Shown here piece after piece: positions 31,647 through 40,599 of a stretch of 64,000 bases of DNA. Under the pieces are notes generated by a model, which did no database searches, was not told where the DNA came from, and saw only the letters and a list, made by a program, of their open reading frames with translations. This stretch comes from Micromonospora solifontis. GTDB lineage: Bacteria > Actinomycetota > Actinomycetes > Mycobacteriales > Micromonosporaceae. A program made the translations under genes and the position numbers. Within the stretch, counting starts at the first letter, position 1. The number at the start of each line of letters is the position of its first letter. The stretch covers positions 1 to 64,000 of the forward strand of contig NZ_RJLN01000013.1 of assembly GCF_003725545.1 (NCBI RefSeq). Reading direction: 5' to 3'.

Positions 31647-32234
31647 ATGAACACGATCTTCCGTAAGAGCGTTCTTGGTATTGCTGGTCTGGCTTTCACC
31701 GGTGGTGTGTTCGCCGGTCCGATCGCCGCTCACGCCGACGCTCGTCCCGTGGACGCCAAGCCCGTCGCGGTCATGCAGGCCGACAAGCCCGACATGGGCA
31801 AGCTGATCCCGCACGGTGTCCAGGGCACCCAGTCGAAGATTGATCTGAACGACGAGCAGACCGCCAACGCCAAGGCGATCATCGCCGCCACGAAGAAGGC
31901 CGGCCTGCCGGAGCGGGCCGCGGTGATCTCCATCGCCACCAGCCTGCAGGAGTCGAAGCTGGAGAACCTGGGCCACCTCGGCGAGAAGAACGACCATGAC
32001 TCGCTGGGCCTGTTCCAGCAGCGCCCGTCCAGCGGTTGGGGCACGCCGGAGCAGATCACCGACCCCGAGTACGCGACCCTGGCGTTCGAGAAGGGCCTCA
32101 AGCAGGTCGACGGCTGGCAGGACATGCCGCTGACCGAGGCCGCCCAGACCGTGCAGGTGTCGGCCTACCCGGACGCGTACGCGCAGTGGGAGCAGCAGGC
32201 CGCCGACATCGTCGCCCAGCACTGGAACAACTGA
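31647..32234 (+). CDS. Secreted lytic-transglycosylase-like protein, copy 2
   Basis: The 195-residue protein is nearly identical to the product at 22500. Differences include I5F, E-to-D just after the signal cleavage site, and one inserted Met (AVMQAD). The presumed catalytic Glu is E102. Almost all differences fall in the first 130 bases; the rest is virtually unchanged, so the copies are recent or kept alike by gene conversion. It is followed by a perfect terminator and converges on the DUF4126 gene. Confidence 0.75.
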   Translation: MNTIFRKSVLGIAGLAFTGGVFAGPIAAHADARPVDAKPVAVMQADKPDMGKLIPHGVQGTQSKIDLNDEQTANAKAIIAATKKAGLPERAAVISIATSLQESKLENLGHLGEKNDHDSLGLFQQRPSSGWGTPEQITDPEYATLAFEKGLKQVDGWQDMPLTEAAQTVQVSAYPDAYAQWEQQAADIVAQHWNN

Positions 32235-32249
32235 CACACCTGAGCAACA

Positions 32250-32286
32250 CGCTGGCCGGCACCCCGAACCGGGGTGCCGGCCAGCG
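32250..32286. terminator. Terminator after transglycosylase copy 2
   Basis: A perfect 16-bp stem (32250-32265 with 32271-32286) with a 5-base loop lies between converging genes. Confidence 0.85.
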
Positions 32287-32297
32287 GCGTATCCGGA

Positions 32298-32915
32298 TCA
32301 GACCCGGAACCCGGCGGCGCGGGCCGCCGCCCGTTCCCGTCGCCGATCCTTACGGCGGCGGAGGAACCAGAAGAGGAACGCCACGAGGCCGAGCAGGAAC
32401 GCCAACACCAGTACGGGCAGCAGGATCGCCACCACCGACATGACGGCGCTGGTCGCGTCCTCGGCGGTGCTGGCCACCGGGGCGCCGAAGCCGGCGGTGG
32501 TCGCGTTGATGACCGGGCGGGCCGCCGCCTTGAGCAGGTGCACGCCGAGCGCGATCAGTACGCCGACCAGCACCGGCACCCACTGGTGTGAGGAGAAGAA
32601 GGTGTCCGGATCGCTGACCGTGACGGTCTGCGAGCTGGAGCCGGCGCCGAACGCCAGGCCGCCGGCGGTCGGCCGGACCACCGTCTGCACCACGTCGTTG
32701 ACGTGGTCCACCACCGGCACCTTGTCGGCGACCACCTCGACGGCGAGCAGCACGGCGAGGATCAGGATGACCCAGCCGTTGCCCAGCCACTGCCAGCCGC
32801 TGGGCAGGTCGACCAGGTCGGTGTAGCGCGCCAGCAGACCCATCAGGAGCAGCGGGATGTAGGCGTTCAGTCCGGCCGAGGCGGCGAGACCGGAACCGGT
32901 GAGGACTTCGAGCAC
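32298..32915 (-). CDS. DUF4126 membrane protein
   Basis: The 205-residue protein has four to five hydrophobic helices and the family opening [27 protein letters not shown] very basic tail ([17 protein letters not shown]) should be cytosolic. The GTG at 32915 is used because it begins the conserved sequence; upstream residues are unconserved. Function is unknown. Confidence 0.8.
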   Translation of the reverse strand: MLEVLTGSGLAASAGLNAYIPLLLMGLLARYTDLVDLPSGWQWLGNGWVILILAVLLAVEVVADKVPVVDHVNDVVQTVVRPTAGGLAFGAGSSSQTVTVSDPDTFFSSHQWVPVLVGVLIALGVHLLKAAARPVINATTAGFGAPVASTAEDATSAVMSVVAILLPVLVLAFLLGLVAFLFWFLRRRKDRRRERAAARAAGFRV

Positions 32916-32974
32916 GATCTCAATATCGCACCGGTACGCCAGTGGCGCTCGTCGGCGACGGCCCGGTGCTCGGC

Positions 32975-32980
32975 TACCCT
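32975..32980 (+). promoter_or_regulatory. -10 element of leaderless nucS promoter
   Basis: TACCCT fits TANNNT and ends six bases before the nucS GTG, so the message should begin at the start codon. Confidence 0.55.
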
Positions 32981-32986
32981 CGTCGG

Positions 32987-33646
32987 GTGCGGTTGGTGAT
33001 TGCGAAGTGCTCGGTGGACTACGTCGGACGGCTCTCGGCACACCTGCCGTTGGCCACCCGGTTGCTCATGGTGAAGGCGGACGGCTCGGTGTCGATCCAC
33101 GCGGACGACCGGGCGTACAAGCCGCTGAACTGGATGAGCCCGCCGTGCCGGCTGGAGGAGGCCCCCGGGGTGTGGCGGGTGGTCAACAAGGCCGGCGAGG
33201 AGCTGCGGATCACCCTGGAGGAGATCTTCCAGGACACCTCGTACGAGCTGGGCGTCGACCCGGGCCTGCGCAAGGACGGCGTCGAGGCGCACCTGCAGGA
33301 GCTGCTCGCCGCCAACCCGGAGACCCTCGGCACGGGCTTCACCCTGGTGCGGCGGGAGTACATGACCGCGATCGGCCCGGTGGACCTGCTCTGCCGGGAC
33401 GCCAACCAGGGCGCGGTCGCGGTGGAGGTGAAGCGGCGCGGCGAGATCGACGGCGTGGAGCAGCTCACCCGCTACCTCGAACTGATGAACCGCGATCCGC
33501 TGCTCGCCCCGGTCACCGGCGTCTTCGCGGCGCAGGAGATCAAGCCGCAGGCGCGGGTGCTCGCCACCGACCGCGGCATCCGCTGCGTGGTGGTCGACTA
33601 CGACAAGCTGCGCGGCATCGAGCGCGACGAGCTGACGCTGTTCTGA
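32987..33646 (+). CDS. nucS: Endonuclease NucS (mismatch-specific)
   Basis: The 219-residue protein has the N-terminal beta domain with [20 protein letters not shown] and a C-terminal RecB-like nuclease domain. The latter carries GPVDLLCRD and the VEVKRRG catalytic core. NucS replaces MutS/MutL for mismatch repair in actinobacteria and acts with the sliding clamp. The GTG start follows a leaderless-type -10 box. Confidence 0.93.
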   Translation: MRLVIAKCSVDYVGRLSAHLPLATRLLMVKADGSVSIHADDRAYKPLNWMSPPCRLEEAPGVWRVVNKAGEELRITLEEIFQDTSYELGVDPGLRKDGVEAHLQELLAANPETLGTGFTLVRREYMTAIGPVDLLCRDANQGAVAVEVKRRGEIDGVEQLTRYLELMNRDPLLAPVTGVFAAQEIKPQARVLATDRGIRCVVVDYDKLRGIERDELTLF

Positions 33647-33664
33647 GTGGCGCGGCCGGGGTCG

Positions 33665-35167
33665 TCAGCGCCCCCGGCCGTACATCAGCTTGGCGGCCTT
33701 GACCAGGCGGGCGACGTCGGCCGGGGTGCGCTCGAAGGTCATCGCCGGCAGCATCGACCTGGCCCGGCGCTTGGTGATGGACTTCGCCCGGCCGAACTCC
33801 CGCAGCCCGTCCTCGCCGTGGATCCGGCCGAAGCCGGACTCGCCGACGCCGCCGAACGGCAGGGTGGACATCCCGGCGAAGGTGAGCGTCGAGTTGACCG
33901 ACGCCATCCCCGAGCGCAGCCGCCGCGCGACCGCCACCGCCCGCTTGCGGCCGAAGACCGAACCCCCCAGACCGTACGGGAGGGCGTTGGCCCGCTCGAC
34001 GGCCTCGTCCACGTCGCGGACCCGGTTGACGGTCAGCGTCGGCCCGAAGGTCTCCTCACGGACGGCGGCCGAGTCCTCCGGCACGTCCAGCAGCACCGTC
34101 GGGTGGACGTACGGCGGCTGGACCGCGTCGGCGCCGCCGAGCACCGCCCGGCCGCCGGCCGCCACGCCGTCCTCGATGTGCCGACGGATGATGTCCAGTT
34201 GGGACGGCATGGTGATCGGGCCGATGTCGGCGCCGTCGGGGCCGACGGTCAACCGGCCGGCCTTCGCCACCACCTTGTCGACGAAGGCGTCGAAGACCTG
34301 GTCGACGGCGTAGACCCGTTCGATCCCGATGCAGGTCTGCCCGGCGTTGGTCAGCGCGCCCCAGACGCACGCCTCGGCGGCCGCGTCCAGGTCGGCGTCG
34401 GCGTCCACGATCATCGCGTCCTTGCCGCCCGCCTCCAGCAGCACCGGGGTCAGCGTCTCGGCGCAGGCCGCCATCACCTTCTTGGCCGTGCGGGTGGAGC
34501 CGGTGAAGGCCAGCTTGCCCACCCCGGCGCGGCACAGCGCCGCGCCCACGTCGCCGAGGCCGTGCACCGCCTGCAGGACCGGCTGCTCCGGCACCACCTC
34601 GGCGAACCGGTCCACCAGCCACTGCCCGACGGCCGGGGTGTACTCGCTCGGCTTGAACACCACGGCGTTCCCCGCCGCCAGCGCGTACGCCGCGGAGCCG
34701 ATCGGGGTGAAGACCGGGTAGTTCCACGGGCCGATCACCCCGACCACGCCGTACGGCTGGTATTCGAGGTGGCCGGTGAACTCGGCGAGGATCAGCCGGG
34801 TGCGGACCCGCCGGGGCCCGAGCACCCGCTTCGCGTTGCGCGCCGCCCAGTCGATGTGCTCCAGCGCCGTGAGGATCTCGACGACGGCGTCCGCGACGGG
34901 CTTGCCACCCTCGGTGTGCACCAGCTCGGCCAGTTCCTCGATCCGCCGGGCGATCACGCCCCGCCAGCGCAGCAGCCGCTCCCGCCGGCCGGTGAAGCCG
35001 AGCCCGGCCCACCAGTCGGCGGCGACCCGGGCGCGCGCGACCGCGTCCCGCACGTCCGCCTCGGTCGCCACCGGGAGACGTCCGGCCTCCGCGCCGGTCG
35101 CCGGGCTGGTGGACACCAGCCGGCCATCCTCGATGATCGGGGTCCCCGGGACATGCACAGCCGTCAT
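33665..35167 (-). CDS. Aldehyde dehydrogenase family protein
   Basis: The 500-residue NAD(P)-dependent oxidoreductase carries E245 (LLEAGGKDA) and the catalytic C279 (NAGQTCIGIERV), plus the cofactor segment FKPSEYTP and FTGSTRTAKK. The exact aldehyde is not evident; succinic semialdehyde or a fatty aldehyde are possible. The message looks leaderless, with TAGACT six bases before the ATG. A palindrome related to the acyl-CoA regulon site lies upstream. Confidence 0.88.
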   Translation of the reverse strand: MTAVHVPGTPIIEDGRLVSTSPATGAEAGRLPVATEADVRDAVARARVAADWWAGLGFTGRRERLLRWRGVIARRIEELAELVHTEGGKPVADAVVEILTALEHIDWAARNAKRVLGPRRVRTRLILAEFTGHLEYQPYGVVGVIGPWNYPVFTPIGSAAYALAAGNAVVFKPSEYTPAVGQWLVDRFAEVVPEQPVLQAVHGLGDVGAALCRAGVGKLAFTGSTRTAKKVMAACAETLTPVLLEAGGKDAMIVDADADLDAAAEACVWGALTNAGQTCIGIERVYAVDQVFDAFVDKVVAKAGRLTVGPDGADIGPITMPSQLDIIRRHIEDGVAAGGRAVLGGADAVQPPYVHPTVLLDVPEDSAAVREETFGPTLTVNRVRDVDEAVERANALPYGLGGSVFGRKRAVAVARRLRSGMASVNSTLTFAGMSTLPFGGVGESGFGRIHGEDGLREFGRAKSITKRRARSMLPAMTFERTPADVARLVKAAKLMYGRGR

Positions 35168-35173
35168 GGCCGA

Positions 35174-35206
35174 AGTCTAGACCCGAACATTACTCACCGG
35201 TAGGTG
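35174..35206 (-). promoter_or_regulatory. Aldehyde dehydrogenase promoter with possible regulon palindrome
   Basis: On the minus strand the -10 box TAGACT occupies 35179-35174. The palindrome-like TTACTCACCGGTAGGT (35191-35206 region on +) resembles the ecm and ccr sites, sharing TTACT and CGGTA, but matches the icmA-type sequence poorly. Confidence 0.4.
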
Positions 35207-35374
35207 CTGGCGGTCGGCGGGATCGACGGACCTGCGGCGGGGAGCGGGCCGCCGAACGGCGAACGGGAGGTGACCGGCCGGAGTCGCGGGGGTGACCACG
35301 CGGCGGTGGAGGCGGCTACGGTGAGGTGGCACGCTGACGCGGGGGCGATGGTGGGGCGGAGGGGCGAGAAGTCC

Positions 35375-35860
35375 ATGGAGGAGCACCCGGAGCTGATGCC
35401 GCTGCTGACCGTGGCGGGTGGGGCGATGCGGGGACTGAGCTTCCGGGTCGGCCGGGGCGCGCAGGTTATCGGCCGGGCGCCGAGCGCCGACATCGTGCTC
35501 GTCGACGCGCACCTCAGCCGGCGGCACGCCACGGTCCAGTTGACCGCCGAGGGGGTGTCGCTGACCGACCTCGGCTCGACCAACGGCACCTGGCTCAACG
35601 ATCGGCGGATCAGCGGCAGCGTGCCGCTCGCGGACGGGGACGTGGTCCGGGTGGGCCGCACCGAGCTGCGGTTCTTCGATCCCGGCCTGGCCCGCACCGA
35701 CCCGGTCGGGCTGCACTTCGGGATGCCGCGCCGGGACCACCGGCCCACCCTTCCGCTGCCCGTGCCGACGCCGCGGCAGCCGGTCGAGCCGATCGAGCCG
35801 ACCGAGCCGGTGCCGCCGCGCGCCGGCACCGTGCCGCTGCCGGCCGACGTCCCCCGCTGA
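35375..35860 (+). CDS. FHA-domain protein
   Basis: The 161-residue protein has a forkhead-associated domain at about 25-95 that binds phosphothreonine. Key blocks are VIGRAPSADIVL, SRRHATVQL and DLGSTNGTWLN. The C-terminal 55 residues are proline-rich (PVPTPRQPVEPIEPTEPVP). No kinase gene is nearby. The ATG at 35375 follows GGAGGGG by ten bases; an in-frame ATG at 35348 and a GTG at about 35320 are alternatives. Confidence 0.82.
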   Translation: MEEHPELMPLLTVAGGAMRGLSFRVGRGAQVIGRAPSADIVLVDAHLSRRHATVQLTAEGVSLTDLGSTNGTWLNDRRISGSVPLADGDVVRVGRTELRFFDPGLARTDPVGLHFGMPRRDHRPTLPLPVPTPRQPVEPIEPTEPVPPRAGTVPLPADVPR

Positions 35861-35943
35861 CCTGGCCGGCCGACACCGGCCGGGGGCGCGGTGTGGTGGC
35901 CGCGTACCTGGACCGGACCGCGCCGACGTGCCAGCATGCGCGG

Positions 35944-37008
35944 ATGGAGAGCGCGCGGCACACCGTCCAGGCCAACGGCATCACCCAGGCGGTCCGGGTG
36001 GCCGGCCCGCCGGACGGCGTACCGGTGCTGCTGGTGCACGGCAACTGCTCGTCGGCCGCGTTCTGGGAGCCGCTGCTGCCCCGGCTGCCGGAGACGCTCC
36101 GGGTGGTCGCCCCCGACCTGCGCGGGTACGGCGACACCGACACCGCCCCGGTGGACGCGACCCGGGGCCTGGGGGACTTCGCCGACGACGTGGCCGCCCT
36201 GCTCGACGTGCCGGGGCTCTTCGCCTCGGGTGCCCGGCCGGTGGTGGTCGGGCACTCGCTCGGCGGCGGGGTGGCGATGCGGCTGCTGATCGACCACCCC
36301 GACCGGGTGGCCGGCCTGCTGCTGGCGGCATCCGTCTCGCCGTACGGGTTCGGCGGCACCCGGGACGTCGACGGCACGCCCACCACCCCCGACTTCGCCG
36401 GCACCGGCGGTGGCACGGCGAACGCCGACTTCGTGTCCCGGCTGGCCGCCGGGGATCGGGGCGCGGACGGCCCGACCAGCCCGCGCAACGTGCTGCGGTC
36501 GGCGTACGTGGCCGACCCGGCGTCGCTCGGCGCGGACGAGGAGCTGCTGCTGGACAGCCTGCTCAGCACCGCCACCGGCGACGACAACTACCCGGGCACC
36601 GCGGTCGCCTCCGCGCACTGGCCCGGCGTCGCGGCCGGCGAGCGGGGCGTGCTCAACGCGCTGGCCCCCGCTCACTTCCGGGTCGCCGAGGAGCTGGTCG
36701 CCGTTCCGGTCAAGCCGCCGGTGACCTGGGTACGCGGCGACGCCGACGTGATCGTCTCGGACACCTCGCTGTTCGACCTGGCGTACCTGGGGTCGCTGGG
36801 CGTGGTGCCGGGCTGGCCCGGGGCGGCGGACTGCCCGCCGCAGCCGATGATCGGGCAGACCCGGGCGGTGCTGGAGCGGTACGCGGCAGCCGGCGGGACG
36901 TACCGGGAGGTCGTGCTGCCCGGCTGCGGGCACAGCCCGCACCTGGAGCGGCCGGCCGAGTTCGTCGCCGAGCTGCTGGCCGTCGCGGAGGTGCCGACGA
37001 CGGTCTGA
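35944..37008 (+). CDS. Alpha/beta hydrolase
   Basis: The 354-residue protein has the nucleophile elbow GHSLGGG near residue 105, the oxyanion segment LLVHGNCSSAAFW near 29, and a terminal His in GCGHSPHLERPAEF. A long cap insertion occupies about 140-260. Substrate is unknown. The ATG starts MESARHTVQANG. Confidence 0.82.
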   Translation: MESARHTVQANGITQAVRVAGPPDGVPVLLVHGNCSSAAFWEPLLPRLPETLRVVAPDLRGYGDTDTAPVDATRGLGDFADDVAALLDVPGLFASGARPVVVGHSLGGGVAMRLLIDHPDRVAGLLLAASVSPYGFGGTRDVDGTPTTPDFAGTGGGTANADFVSRLAAGDRGADGPTSPRNVLRSAYVADPASLGADEELLLDSLLSTATGDDNYPGTAVASAHWPGVAAGERGVLNALAPAHFRVAEELVAVPVKPPVTWVRGDADVIVSDTSLFDLAYLGSLGVVPGWPGAADCPPQPMIGQTRAVLERYAAAGGTYREVVLPGCGHSPHLERPAEFVAELLAVAEVPTTV

Positions 37009-37076
37009 ACCGCCCGGACCGTGAAATATCCCACGGCGTCTCGACAACGCAGCGTCACGTGGCAGACTCCGGCGCA

Positions 37077-37097
37077 TAACCTTAGCGGCCGTTCATG
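37077..37097 (+). promoter_or_regulatory. Promoter and regulon palindrome at the start of the 3-hydroxyacyl-CoA dehydrogenase gene
   Basis: The -10 box TAACCT (37077-37082) is followed by CCTTAGCGGCCGTTCATG (37080-37097), matching the icmA site at 15 of 18 positions. The palindrome runs into the ATG itself, an ideal position for repression. Confidence 0.6.
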
Positions 37098-38924
37098 TCG
37101 GCAACGGTGGAGTCAACCAAGGGGAGGCCGGTCGTGGCGCGCGAGTTCACCAGTGTGGGTGTGGTGGGTCTGGGCACCATGGGTGCCGGCATCGTCGAGG
37201 TCTTCGCCCGTAACGGCATCGACGTGGTGGCCGTGGAGATCTCCGCGGCGGCCGTGGAGCGCGGCCGGGCCACCCTCACCGGCTCCACCGATCGGGCGGT
37301 GGCCAAGGGCAAGCTCGCCGAGGCCGACCGGGACGCCCTGCTGAGCCGGGTCGACTTCCAGGTCGGGCTGGACGCGCTGCACTCGGTGGACCTGGTCGTC
37401 GAGGCCGTCCCGGAGCACCTGGACCTGAAGCAGCGGATCTTCGCCGAGCTGGACCGGGTCTGCAAGCCCGAGGCCATCCTGGCCACCAACACCTCGTCGC
37501 TGAGCGTCACCGAGATCTCGGTCGCCACCACCCGGCCGAACCAGGTCATCGGCATCCACTTCTTCAACCCGGCCCCGGTCATGAAGCTGGTCGAGGTGGT
37601 CCGCACGGTGGTCACCTCCGCCGACGTGGTCGCCGACGTGGAGGCGCTCTGCGAGCGGCTCGGCAAGGTCGACGTGACCATCAACGACCGCGCCGGCTTC
37701 ATCGCCAACGCGCTGCTCTTCGGCTACCTGAACCACGCGGTGAGCATGTTCGAGGCGCGGTACGCCACCCGCGAGGACATCGACGCCGCGATGAAGCTCG
37801 GCTGCGGCCTGCCGATGGGGCCGCTCGCGCTGATGGACCTGATCGGCCTGGACACCGCGTACGAGATCCTGGACACCATGTACCGGCGCGGCGGCCGGGA
37901 CCGCCGGCACGCCCCGGTGCCGCTGATCAAGCAGATGGTCACCGCCGGGCTGCTCGGCCGGAAGTCCGGCCGGGGCTTCTACACCTACGAGCGGCCGGGG
38001 TCGCCGAAGGTCGTACCGGATGAGCACACCCCGGTGGCGACGGGCGCCGCGCTCGCCGACGGCGCCCGGGCCATCGCCAAGGTCGGCGTGGTCGGCTCCG
38101 GCACCATGGCCACCGGCATCATCGAGGTCTTCGCCAAGGCCGGGTACGAGGTCATCTCGGTGACCCGGGGCGCGGAGAAGTCCGCCAAGGTCTGCGAGAC
38201 GGTCAAGACCTCGCTGAACAAGGGTGTGGTCCGGGGCAAGCTCAGCGAGGCCGACCGGGATGCCGCGCTGGGCCGGGTCACCTGGTCGGCCACCCTGGAA
38301 CACCTCGCCGACGTCGACCTGGTGGTCGAGGCGGTGGTCGAGGAGTTGAGCGTCAAGAAGGCGCTGTTCGCCAGCCTCGACGAGATCTGCAAGCCGGGCG
38401 TCGTGCTCGCCACCACCACCTCGTCGCTGCCGGTGATCGACGTGGCGATGGCCACCCAGCGCCCGGCCGACGTGGTCGGCCTGCACTTCTTCAACCCGGC
38501 GCCGATCATGCCGCTGGTGGAGATCGTGCAGACCATCCGCACCTCGACGGAGACCACCGCGACCGCCCGCGCGGTCTGCGCGGCGCTGGGCAAGACCGGT
38601 GTGGTCTGCGGGGACCGGTCCGGCTTCATCGTCAACGCGCTGCTCTTCCCGTACCTGAACGACGCGGTGAAGATGCTGGAGGCCAGCTACTCGACCGCCG
38701 ACGACATCGACCACGCGATGAAGCTCGGCTGCGGCTACCCGATGGGCCCGTTCGAGCTGCTGGACGTGGTCGGGCTGGACGTCTCGCTGGCCATCCAGCG
38801 GGAGCTCTACCTGGAGCTGCGCGAGCCGGGCTTCGCGCCCGCGCCGCTGCTGGAGCACCTGGTCACCGCCGGCTACCTGGGCCGCAAGAGCGGCCGTGGC
38901 TTCCGCGACCACACCAACCGCTGA
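37095..38924 (+). CDS. Double-length 3-hydroxyacyl-CoA dehydrogenase (two fused copies)
   Basis: The 609-residue protein contains two complete dehydrogenase units, about 15-300 and 325-605. Each has a Rossmann motif (VVGLGTMGAGI, VVGSGTMATGI), the catalytic-His segment (IHFFNPAPVMKLVE, LHFFNPAPIMPLVE) and a C-terminal GPL/GPF domain ending GLLGRKSGRGFYTY or GYLGRKSGRGF. It oxidises 3-hydroxyacyl-CoA; no hydratase domain is fused. Internal duplication with divergence suggests different chain-length preference or an intramolecular dimer. Confidence 0.9.
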   Translation: MSATVESTKGRPVVAREFTSVGVVGLGTMGAGIVEVFARNGIDVVAVEISAAAVERGRATLTGSTDRAVAKGKLAEADRDALLSRVDFQVGLDALHSVDLVVEAVPEHLDLKQRIFAELDRVCKPEAILATNTSSLSVTEISVATTRPNQVIGIHFFNPAPVMKLVEVVRTVVTSADVVADVEALCERLGKVDVTINDRAGFIANALLFGYLNHAVSMFEARYATREDIDAAMKLGCGLPMGPLALMDLIGLDTAYEILDTMYRRGGRDRRHAPVPLIKQMVTAGLLGRKSGRGFYTYERPGSPKVVPDEHTPVATGAALADGARAIAKVGVVGSGTMATGIIEVFAKAGYEVISVTRGAEKSAKVCETVKTSLNKGVVRGKLSEADRDAALGRVTWSATLEHLADVDLVVEAVVEELSVKKALFASLDEICKPGVVLATTTSSLPVIDVAMATQRPADVVGLHFFNPAPIMPLVEIVQTIRTSTETTATARAVCAALGKTGVVCGDRSGFIVNALLFPYLNDAVKMLEASYSTADDIDHAMKLGCGYPMGPFELLDVVGLDVSLAIQRELYLELREPGFAPAPLLEHLVTAGYLGRKSGRGFRDHTNR

Positions 38925-38940
38925 CCCGGTCAACACCGGG
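38925..38940 (+). terminator. Small hairpin after the double dehydrogenase
   Basis: CCCGGT and ACCGGG (6 bp) pair around CAAC immediately after the stop codon. Confidence 0.35.
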
Positions 38941-38964
38941 CGCCGGTGACGGCGTCTTGAGGGT

Positions 38965-39460
38965 GTGACCTTCGAGGAGTACGTCGGCAGCCGCGGCCCG
39001 GCCCTGATGCGCCTGGCCCGGCTGCTGACCGGCGACGAGCACCGCGCCGAGGACCTGACCCAGGACGTGCTGGCGCGCGCGTACGTGCACTGGCGGAAGA
39101 TCGCCCGGGCCGACCGGCCCGACGTGTACGTGCGCCGGATGCTGGTCAACGCCAACAACTCCTGGTGGCGGCGCCGGGTCCAGCCGGGAGCTGGCCGTGG
39201 ACACCTTCGCCGACCGGGCCCACCGGGGCGACCTCGGCGGCGAGGCGGCCGATCGGGACGCGATGTGGCGGCTGATCCGGGCGCTGCCCGACCGCCAGCG
39301 CGCCGTGCTGGTGCTGCGCTACTACGAGGACCTGGACGACGCCACGATCGCCCAGATTCTCGACTGCTCGCCGGTCACCGTCCGTACCCACGCGATGCGG
39401 GCGCTCGCCAATCTCCGGGAGCGCTGCGGCGCCCCGACGACCCAGGGGAGCCGGCCGTGA
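38965..39460 (+). pseudogene. SigE-family ECF sigma factor, frameshifted
   Basis: Region 2 (about residues 1-71, EEYVGSRGPALMRLARLLTGDEHRAEDLTQDVLARAYVHW) is read from the GTG at 38965. Region 4 (LPDRQRAVLVLRYYEDLDDATIAQILDCSPVTVRTHAMRAL) is in another frame, up to 39460. Removing one G from the GGG at 39176-39178 restores a normal 164-residue sigma factor (RRRSSRELAVD). Either the gene is inactivated or the sequence has an error. As written, the first frame runs through into the downstream gene. Confidence 0.85.
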
Positions 39461-40533
39461 CCGACCTCGACCAGCGGATCGCCTCGGTGCTGCGGGAACG
39501 CGCCGAAGGGGAGACCGACACGCACCGCCTGCTGCGGAACTCCCGTACGCTCGGCCGGCGCCGGCAGGTGCGCCGCCGGGCCGCCACCGGCACCGCCCTG
39601 GCCCTGGTCGGGGTGCTCGGCTTCGTCGGGGTGACCGGCACGGATCTCGGCGGGCTCTCCGGGCGGGTGCCCTGGGGCGCGGCCACGCCCACCGCCGCCG
39701 CGCCGGTGCCACCCCGCGCCGACGGGGTGCCCGGCGCTGCCGAGCGCCCCGACCTGGTCGGCACAAACGCCCAGGTCCTGCACGTGGGCGTGGACACCGC
39801 CCGGGCCCGCTATCTGGGCTGGGCGGTGTACGGCGGCCAGATCGAGTCGATCCGGTTGAGTGTCGGGGGCGGGCCGGCGGTCGTGCTCCAGGTCGGCCGC
39901 TCCGCGAAGGCGGTCGGCGAGCTGCTGCTCGATGGTCTCCCGGCCGAGCAGGGGGCGATTCCGGTGACCTTCGACGGCGTCGTCCGGCCGTTCAGCAACG
40001 GTGCCGGTGGTCTGGTGAAGGCCTGGCAGCCCGTCCCCGGCCTGTACGCCCGGGCGAGCGTGCTCGGCAGCGTCGACCGGCGCATGCTGGCCAAGGCCGT
40101 GGACGCCATCCGCTGGGGTGAGGCACGCCGGTGCGCCACGCCCCTGCGGCTGGGCGACCTGCCGGCGGGTGCGCGGCTGGCCAGCTGCTCCGTCGACGCC
40201 GCCGCCTTCCCCGAGGGTCTCAACGTCGAGTTGGTCCTCTACCGGCAGCCGTCGACGAACATGTGGGTGCGGTTGCAGTACGGGGCGCAGATCGTGGCCG
40301 ATCGCGTCCAGGGCAACCGCACCGTCGGTGGCCGTCCCGGCTACCTGTATCCGGATGGCACGAAGCTCGAACTGCTCGGCATTCCGAGGGCACACCTGAC
40401 CGCCGACTTCGGCTGGCCGTGGCTGGGCGACCCACCCAGAGGTCAGGTCTCCTTCACGGAGGCCGACGCGACGAGCGTGCTGGCCGGAGCGCAGGTGGCG
40501 AAGGAGCTGACCGACCCGGAGACCTGGAAGTGA
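39457..40533 (+). CDS. Membrane protein coupled to the sigma factor (possible anti-sigma)
   Basis: The 358-residue protein has a cytosolic N-terminus of about 42 residues (DLDQRIASVLRERAEGETDTHRLL), one membrane helix at about 43-62 and a large outer domain with no recognised fold. Its GTG overlaps the sigma stop (GTGA), so it is translationally coupled. The layout suggests a regulator of that sigma factor, but no zinc anti-sigma motif is seen. Confidence 0.7.
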   Translation: MTDLDQRIASVLRERAEGETDTHRLLRNSRTLGRRRQVRRRAATGTALALVGVLGFVGVTGTDLGGLSGRVPWGAATPTAAAPVPPRADGVPGAAERPDLVGTNAQVLHVGVDTARARYLGWAVYGGQIESIRLSVGGGPAVVLQVGRSAKAVGELLLDGLPAEQGAIPVTFDGVVRPFSNGAGGLVKAWQPVPGLYARASVLGSVDRRMLAKAVDAIRWGEARRCATPLRLGDLPAGARLASCSVDAAAFPEGLNVELVLYRQPSTNMWVRLQYGAQIVADRVQGNRTVGGRPGYLYPDGTKLELLGIPRAHLTADFGWPWLGDPPRGQVSFTEADATSVLAGAQVAKELTDPETWK

Positions 40534-40585
40534 CCGGCACCGCCGGCCGGACCGCCCGACCCGGGCCGGTCCGGCCGGCGGCCCG

Positions 40586-40591
40586 TACGCT
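40586..40591 (+). promoter_or_regulatory. -10 element, leaderless promoter
   Basis: TACGCT ends eight bases before the GTG at 40600. Confidence 0.45.
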
Positions 40592-40599
40592 TGGTGACC

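Noticed and set aside
38965..40533. A single 522-residue sigma/membrane fusion protein
   Set aside because: The middle part is arginine/proline-rich out-of-frame sequence; sigma region 4 is found in another frame and the second gene has its own overlapping GTG, so a frameshift is the better explanation.
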